In this document: one piece after another, positions 15,274-18,860 of the stretch
How the letters are laid out: each line of letters starts with the position of its first letter
Numbering within the stretch: position 1 is the stretch's first letter
From: CAYLMM01 sp964646035
Lineage (GTDB): Bacteria > Krumholzibacteriota > Krumholzibacteriia > LZORAL124-64-63
Direction of reading: 5' to 3'
NCBI GenBank assembly: GCA_964646035.1
Contig: CAZYDJ010000036.1
Coordinates: 1 to 18,860 of the forward strand
Length of the DNA: 18,860 nt
Program-made: the position numbers and the translations under genes
The notes under the pieces: model-generated
The model's database searches: none
Told to the model about the DNA's origin: nothing
Seen by the model: the letters and a program-made list of their open reading frames with translations, nothing else

Positions 15274-16548
15274 CTACGTCCCGGAGGAATAGTCGACCGC
15301 GTAACGCTCCTGCTCCTCGGTCAATTCATCTATCGCCATTCCCATGGTGCGCAGCTTGATGCCGGCGATCTCCTGGTCCTGCTCCTCGGTGATGTCGTGG
15401 ACGGCGACAGCGAGGTTCTCGCCCTCCTGCGCCAGCAACACCATGCTCAGGAACTGGTTCGCGAACGACATGTCCATGACCTCGGAGGGATGTCCCTCGG
15501 CCGCGGCCAGGTTCACCAGGCGCCCCTGGGCCAGCAGGTAGATCCGACGGCCGTCGGACATGGTGTATTCCTCGCAGTTGGGCCGGATGGTCCGCTTGCC
15601 GACCGACAGCGCCTCCAGATCATCGATGTTGATCTCGCAGTCGTAATGACCGGTGTTGCAGACGATGGCGCCGTCGCGCATGGACTCGAAGTGACGTCCG
15701 ACTATGATGTCCTTCATGCCGGTGGCGGTGATGAACACCTCGCCGACCTTGGCGGCCTCGTCCATGGTCATCACCCGGTGGCCGTCGAGAGTGGCCTTCA
15801 GGGCGGCGGTGTTCCTGACCTCGGTGGCGATGACGCTCGACCCCAGGCCGGCGGCGCGCATGGCGCAGCCCTTGCCGCAGTGGCCGTAGCCGGCGACGAC
15901 GAAGTTCTTGCCGGCGAGCAGGACGCTGGTGGCCCGCAGAATGCCGTCGATGCTGCTTTGGCCGGTGCCGTAGACGTTGTCGAAGTCCCACTTGGTCTCG
16001 GCGTCGTTCACGGCGATGACCGGGTACTTCAGGGCGCCGTCGGCGGACATGGCGCGCAGGCGGTGGATGCCGGTGGTGGTCTCCTCGGTGCCGCCGATGA
16101 TGCTTTCGCACATCTCGGGATGACGCTTGTGGACCGAGAAGATCAGGTCGGCGCCGTCGTCCAGGGTCAACTGGGGCTTGGACTCGAGCGTGCGGTCGAT
16201 GCACCAGTAGAAATCATCCACGTTCTGGCCGTGCCAGGCGAAGATCGAGGTGCCGGCCGCGGCCAGGGCGGCGGCGACGTCGTCCTGGGTGGACAACGGG
16301 TTGCATCCGCTCCAGGCGACCTCGGCGCCGGCGGCGCGCAGGGTCTCGATCAAAACGGCGGTCTCTTTGGTCACGTGCAGGCAACCGGCGATGCGCATTC
16401 CCTTGAGCGTCTGCTTTTCGGAATGCTCGGCCCGCAGGGCCATCATCACGGGCATGTGATTCTCGGCCCAGTCGATGCGCATGCGGCCGAGTTCGGCCAG
16501 TTCGAGATCGGCCACCTTGTAGTTGGTGCCTTCGGCAAGTTTCGTCAT
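15274..16548 (-). CDS. ahcY: S-adenosylhomocysteine hydrolase
   Basis: This is a 424-residue cytosolic NAD-dependent enzyme that splits S-adenosylhomocysteine into adenosine and homocysteine. It removes the inhibitor of SAM-dependent methylation and feeds methionine resynthesis. Active-site residues are visible: CLHVTKET with His58, Asp130-Asp131, TEETTTG (154-160), and TKWDFDNVYG with Lys186 and Asp190-Asn191. The NAD loop GYGHCGKG spans 220-227, and NTGHYD includes His301. Length fits the shorter class lacking an insertion found in many proteobacterial enzymes. The C-terminus ends YAVDYSSGT rather than the common DHYRY, a modest deviation. The ATG at 16548 follows GGAGG on the minus strand (16557-16553). 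It lies 50 bases after the ArsR-methyltransferase gene. That gap holds a GGGGC/GCCCC mini-hairpin (16578-16590), so co-transcription is likely. Confidence 0.95.
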   Translation of the reverse strand: MTKLAEGTNYKVADLELAELGRMRIDWAENHMPVMMALRAEHSEKQTLKGMRIAGCLHVTKETAVLIETLRAAGAEVAWSGCNPLSTQDDVAAALAAAGTSIFAWHGQNVDDFYWCIDRTLESKPQLTLDDGADLIFSVHKRHPEMCESIIGGTEETTTGIHRLRAMSADGALKYPVIAVNDAETKWDFDNVYGTGQSSIDGILRATSVLLAGKNFVVAGYGHCGKGCAMRAAGLGSSVIATEVRNTAALKATLDGHRVMTMDEAAKVGEVFITATGMKDIIVGRHFESMRDGAIVCNTGHYDCEINIDDLEALSVGKRTIRPNCEEYTMSDGRRIYLLAQGRLVNLAAAEGHPSEVMDMSFANQFLSMVLLAQEGENLAVAVHDITEEQDQEIAGIKLRTMGMAIDELTEEQERYAVDYSSGT

Positions 16549-16598
16549 TGTTCCTCCGTTATTACTTGGCGGTTGAAGGGGCGGTGCCCCCGGTCGAA

Positions 16599-17630
16599 TT
16601 ACTGTTTCACGTAGCCGGCCCCGGCGGGGCCGCCCATCTTCTCTCCCACCGCGAGAAAGACATCCGGCCAGACGGTCGACTGTCCGTTCAGACCCGCTGG
16701 CAGCTTGGCGCGGGCCACGGCCAGTTCAGTCAGCCCGCATTCCATCCTGCATTTCGCTTCCAGCCCGGCGTCGGCGAAGAAACCGGCCACGTCCGCAGAC
16801 GAGAACCCGGGCCAGCGATGCGCCAGTTCGTCGCGCATCCAGGCCAGGTCATGGCTGGTGAACGACATCACCACGACCTTGCCCCCCGGTCGGACTACCC
16901 GCGCCATCTCGGCTACCGCGGCAGCCGGTCGATCGACGTGATGCAGAACCATCGAGGCGTACGCCGCATCGAAGGTCCCGTCCGGGAAGGGCAGGTTGCG
17001 GATGTCGGCGCGTTGGAAGGACACGCCTGCGATCTCCCTCGCGGCGCAGAGTTCGCGCGCGCGCAGGAGCATTGCATCCGAGTTGTCCACGGCGGTGATC
17101 CGGGCGCCGGTTGCCGCGAGCAGGGGCAAAAGGGCGCCGGTGCCGGTTCCGATATCGACGATCGACAATCCCGGCGGCACCAGGGCCCCGACGGCTCCGG
17201 CCTGGATGTCGGGATGTTCGAAGGCCGGGCGGATCTGATCCCAGCGCTCCGCGATGCCGGCAAAGAAATCGCCCGTCCGGCGGTCTCGATCCTCGAGGAC
17301 CCGGGCCAGGGCGATGTCGTCGGCCTCGGCTTCCGCCACGCGGGCCGCCTGCGCCAGCACCGCATCGTGCAGATCCGTCCCGCCGGAAAATTCATCCCGG
17401 GGAGTCAGAGCGTACCAGCTCCAGGTGCCGTCGCGGCGGTGATTCAACCAACCGGCGTCCCGCAATACGGCCAGATGCTTGGACACCGCGGGCTGGCTCA
17501 AACCCAGGATCTGGACCATCTCCTGGACGTTCAGCTCGTCGGCGGCCAGCAACCGCAGCAGACGCAGTCTGCGGCCGTCGCTCACGGATTGGAAGATCGC
17601 ATCCGGCGTGCTGCCGGTTGAAGCCGTCAA
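16599..17630 (-). CDS. ArsR-family regulator fused to a SAM-dependent methyltransferase domain
   Basis: This is a 343-residue fusion. Residues 8-80 form an ArsR winged helix, with recognition helix SQPAVSKHLAVLRDAG (45-60) and a wing around RRDGTWSWYAL. No cysteine metal site is present in it. Residues 120-260 form a class I methyltransferase fold: motif I VDIGTGTGA (158-166), VDNSDAML after it, an RADIRNLPF segment, and ASMVLHHVDRP. It sits directly before S-adenosylhomocysteine hydrolase, so I infer that the methyltransferase fold serves as a SAM or SAH sensor and the protein controls the methyl cycle, like SahR-type ArsR regulators. The start is TTG at 17630, supported by AGGAGAG about eight bases upstream; GTG at residue 16 is possible but would cut into the HTH domain. 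A near-palindrome at its promoter suggests autoregulation. Enzymatic activity is not excluded. Confidence 0.88.
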   Translation of the reverse strand: MTASTGSTPDAIFQSVSDGRRLRLLRLLAADELNVQEMVQILGLSQPAVSKHLAVLRDAGWLNHRRDGTWSWYALTPRDEFSGGTDLHDAVLAQAARVAEAEADDIALARVLEDRDRRTGDFFAGIAERWDQIRPAFEHPDIQAGAVGALVPPGLSIVDIGTGTGALLPLLAATGARITAVDNSDAMLLRARELCAAREIAGVSFQRADIRNLPFPDGTFDAAYASMVLHHVDRPAAAVAEMARVVRPGGKVVVMSFTSHDLAWMRDELAHRWPGFSSADVAGFFADAGLEAKCRMECGLTELAVARAKLPAGLNGQSTVWPDVFLAVGEKMGGPAGAGYVKQ

Positions 17631-17673
17631 AAAGTCTCTCCTGCGGGGTTGCTGACCGATATGGCCCTTTATC

Positions 17674-17690
17674 CCTTAATCGCGATAAGG
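17674..17690. promoter_or_regulatory. Operator candidate for the ArsR-type regulator
   Basis: CCTTA-ATCGCGA-TAAGG is an inverted repeat, perfect apart from one extra A beside the central TCGCGA. It overlaps the presumed start region of the regulator gene, which fits autoregulation by a dimeric ArsR protein. Confidence 0.5.
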
Positions 17691-17716
17691 TTATTAAAAC
17701 TTTGGCCCGACGTCAA
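17688..17716 (-). promoter_or_regulatory. Promoter of the ArsR-methyltransferase/ahcY operon
   Basis: On the minus strand, TTGACG (17716-17711), a 17-base spacer, then TAACCT (17693-17688). The -35 box is near consensus and the -10 box weak. The inverted repeat overlaps the -10 box and the start site. The leader would be about 50 bases. Confidence 0.45.
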
Positions 17717-17739
17717 CCCTCAAACTCTGAAACCAAGGA

Positions 17740-18860
17740 TCAGGGTTGGCCGCAGGCGTACCAGATCAAGTCGCTGAGCGGGATTATCGGCAGTTTCGGC
17801 GCTTCCAGCGCGAGCCCGTCGGCGATCTGTCCCATACATCCCGGATTGGTCGTGACCACGAGATCGGCTCCCGTGGCGGCCAGCATCGCCGCCTTGCGGC
17901 GGCCCATCGCAATCGAGATATCGGGATGGAACAGGCCGTACGGCCCCCCGCTGCCGCAACAGACTTCGGCCTCGCCGGGTTCGAGGAGTTCGAGGCCGGG
18001 AACGCGACCCAGCAGCCGTCGGGGCTCGTCGACTATCCCCTGTCCGTGGCGGGCGTGGCAGGCGTCATGCAAAACGACCTTCAAGGGAACCCTGCGCATT
18101 TCCGGCAGGGGCAGATCGGAGAGGAACACCGCCGCGTCGACTACCTGTTCGGCGATCTCGGGCGGATAGCCGCCGAGTTCCAGGCCGCAGCCGGCCGCCT
18201 CGATCAGCAGGACCCCGGTCTCGGCCACGTCGGCGGCCAAGGCGGCCAGGTTGCGCCGGCGGCGTGAATCCGCGCGGTCGACGGCCCCGACGTGACGATC
18301 GAGAGCGCCGCAGCATTCCTGGTTCGCCGGCATCCGCACATCCACTCCCGCGCCTCGCAGCAGGCAGACCAGCCGCCGCTGGGTTCCGGGCAGCAGCGAC
18401 CCGCTGGCGCATCCCTGGAACATAGTGACCGACCGGCCTTCGGAGGCGGTGGGTTCCGGCGGCGTCAGGCCTGCCGAGTCCGCGCCGCAGAGACCGTCGA
18501 GAAGCCGTACGAGATCGGAATCAGCCTCCGGAGCGACGGGCAGGGATCCGAGGTTGCGGCCCAGCCGCCGCAGCGGTGCCGGGGCGTTCGCCAGACGCCG
18601 GCGCCAATCATCCCCCATCACTGCGCGCAGGGCGCCGCGGGCGATTTTGCCTGCCGTGCGCAGGACATCCAGGGCGCCGCCGGAAGCCAGGGGACGGGCC
18701 AGGGCCGGGCGCAGACCCCCGGCGGCCTCGTCGGCCCTCTCGCGGGCGAATTCCAGCAGATCGAAGGCGACGCCGCTCGGGCAGGCCGTCTCGCAGGCAC
18801 GACAGCCCAGACAGAGATCGAATGCGGCCAGGGTGTCGGCCGGGGGCGAAACCGAGAAAT
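17740..18860 (-). CDS. glcF: GlcF-like iron-sulfur (CCG domain) oxidoreductase subunit, 5' partial
   Basis: The reading frame stays open to the right edge of the window, so the N-terminus is missing; 372 residues are visible. At the visible start, CLGCRACETACPSG (Cys16, 19, 22, 26) is a 4Fe-4S ferredoxin motif. It matches the second of the two motifs in glycolate oxidase subunit GlcF. Two cysteine-rich CCG domains follow: FQGCASG then QECCGALDRH and AAGCG; then HDACHARHGQG, VCCGSGGPYG and TNPGCMGQI. The family passes electrons from a flavin subunit such as GlcD to the membrane quinone pool. GlcF itself, LutA-like and HdrD-like proteins share these domains; the PSG after the last Cys and the spacing favour GlcF. 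No GlcD/GlcE gene is within the window, so the partner would have to lie to the right. The 109-base gap after the stop holds the next operon's promoter, with no terminator seen. Confidence 0.82.
   Translation of the reverse strand, partial: FSVSPPADTLAAFDLCLGCRACETACPSGVAFDLLEFARERADEAAGGLRPALARPLASGGALDVLRTAGKIARGALRAVMGDDWRRRLANAPAPLRRLGRNLGSLPVAPEADSDLVRLLDGLCGADSAGLTPPEPTASEGRSVTMFQGCASGSLLPGTQRRLVCLLRGAGVDVRMPANQECCGALDRHVGAVDRADSRRRRNLAALAADVAETGVLLIEAAGCGLELGGYPPEIAEQVVDAAVFLSDLPLPEMRRVPLKVVLHDACHARHGQGIVDEPRRLLGRVPGLELLEPGEAEVCCGSGGPYGLFHPDISIAMGRRKAAMLAATGADLVVTTNPGCMGQIADGLALEAPKLPIIPLSDLIWYACGQP

Noticed and set aside
16549..16598. SAM/SAH riboswitch upstream of ahcY
   Set aside because: The 50-base gap is too short and holds only a 5-base GGGGC/GCCCC stem.
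15250..16614. Long plus-strand open frame opposite S-adenosylhomocysteine hydrolase
   Set aside because: It is fully antisense to a highly conserved enzyme with intact active site, so it is a GC-bias artefact.
16548..17621. Long plus-strand open frame opposite the ArsR-methyltransferase gene
   Set aside because: It is antisense to a clear HTH-methyltransferase fusion and has no domain of its own.

Overview
The window is GC-rich bacterial chromosome, densely packed with single-copy housekeeping, signalling and metabolic genes. I see no insertion sequence, phage gene, CRISPR array, tRNA or rRNA. A Sec-exported small beta-barrel-like protein points to a diderm (Gram-negative-type) cell. An archaeal-type glyceraldehyde-3-phosphate dehydrogenase homologue, a PDZ/membrane/GAF/PP2C phosphatase, TPR proteins and an ArsR-methyltransferase fusion suggest a poorly cultured lineage. 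The sequence alone does not allow a phylum to be named.

Layout. Positions 1-882 (+) hold the C-terminal part of a CHAT (caspase-like) protein. It has an apparent one-base frameshift near position 60 and appears to have lost both catalytic residues. On the minus strand follow an LpdD-like small protein and an inositol-monophosphatase-family enzyme (2151 down to 902), joined by an ATGA overlap. A regulatory gap (2152-2337) separates them from a rightward pair: an 869-residue SpoIIE/RsbU-type phosphatase with PDZ and membrane domains, and a membrane-anchored TPR protein (2338-6463). A perfect bidirectional terminator (6491-6520) closes this pair.

From 10593 down to 6551 (minus) run a family 2 glycosyltransferase with a TPR-like tail, a HAD-type 5'-nucleotidase, and the archaeal-type GAPDH homologue. 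Divergent from these (10784-12962, +) is a tightly coupled trio: a SpoU-family RNA methyltransferase, a cysteine-rich DUF116-like protein starting at TTG, and a UbiA-type prenyltransferase with altered metal motifs. The trio ends head-on against adenosine deaminase (14053-12959, minus), and the two stop codons share one CTAG. A 357-base non-coding gap holds a strong hairpin in the adenosine deaminase leader and a good promoter for a small outer-membrane-like barrel protein (14411-15190, +).

The right end (all minus strand) holds a partial GlcF-like iron-sulfur protein, then an ArsR-methyltransferase fusion regulator followed directly by S-adenosylhomocysteine hydrolase. A near-palindrome overlaps the regulator's promoter.

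How the genes may work together. The most coherent functional unit is the methyl-cycle pair at 15274-17630. A SAM/SAH-type domain is built into the transcription factor that precedes the SAH-recycling enzyme, which suggests metabolite-sensing autoregulation. Adenosine deaminase nearby would consume the adenosine released by SAH hydrolase, although it lies in a separate transcription unit. The second candidate unit is the phosphatase/TPR pair, which looks like a partner-switching style membrane signalling module.
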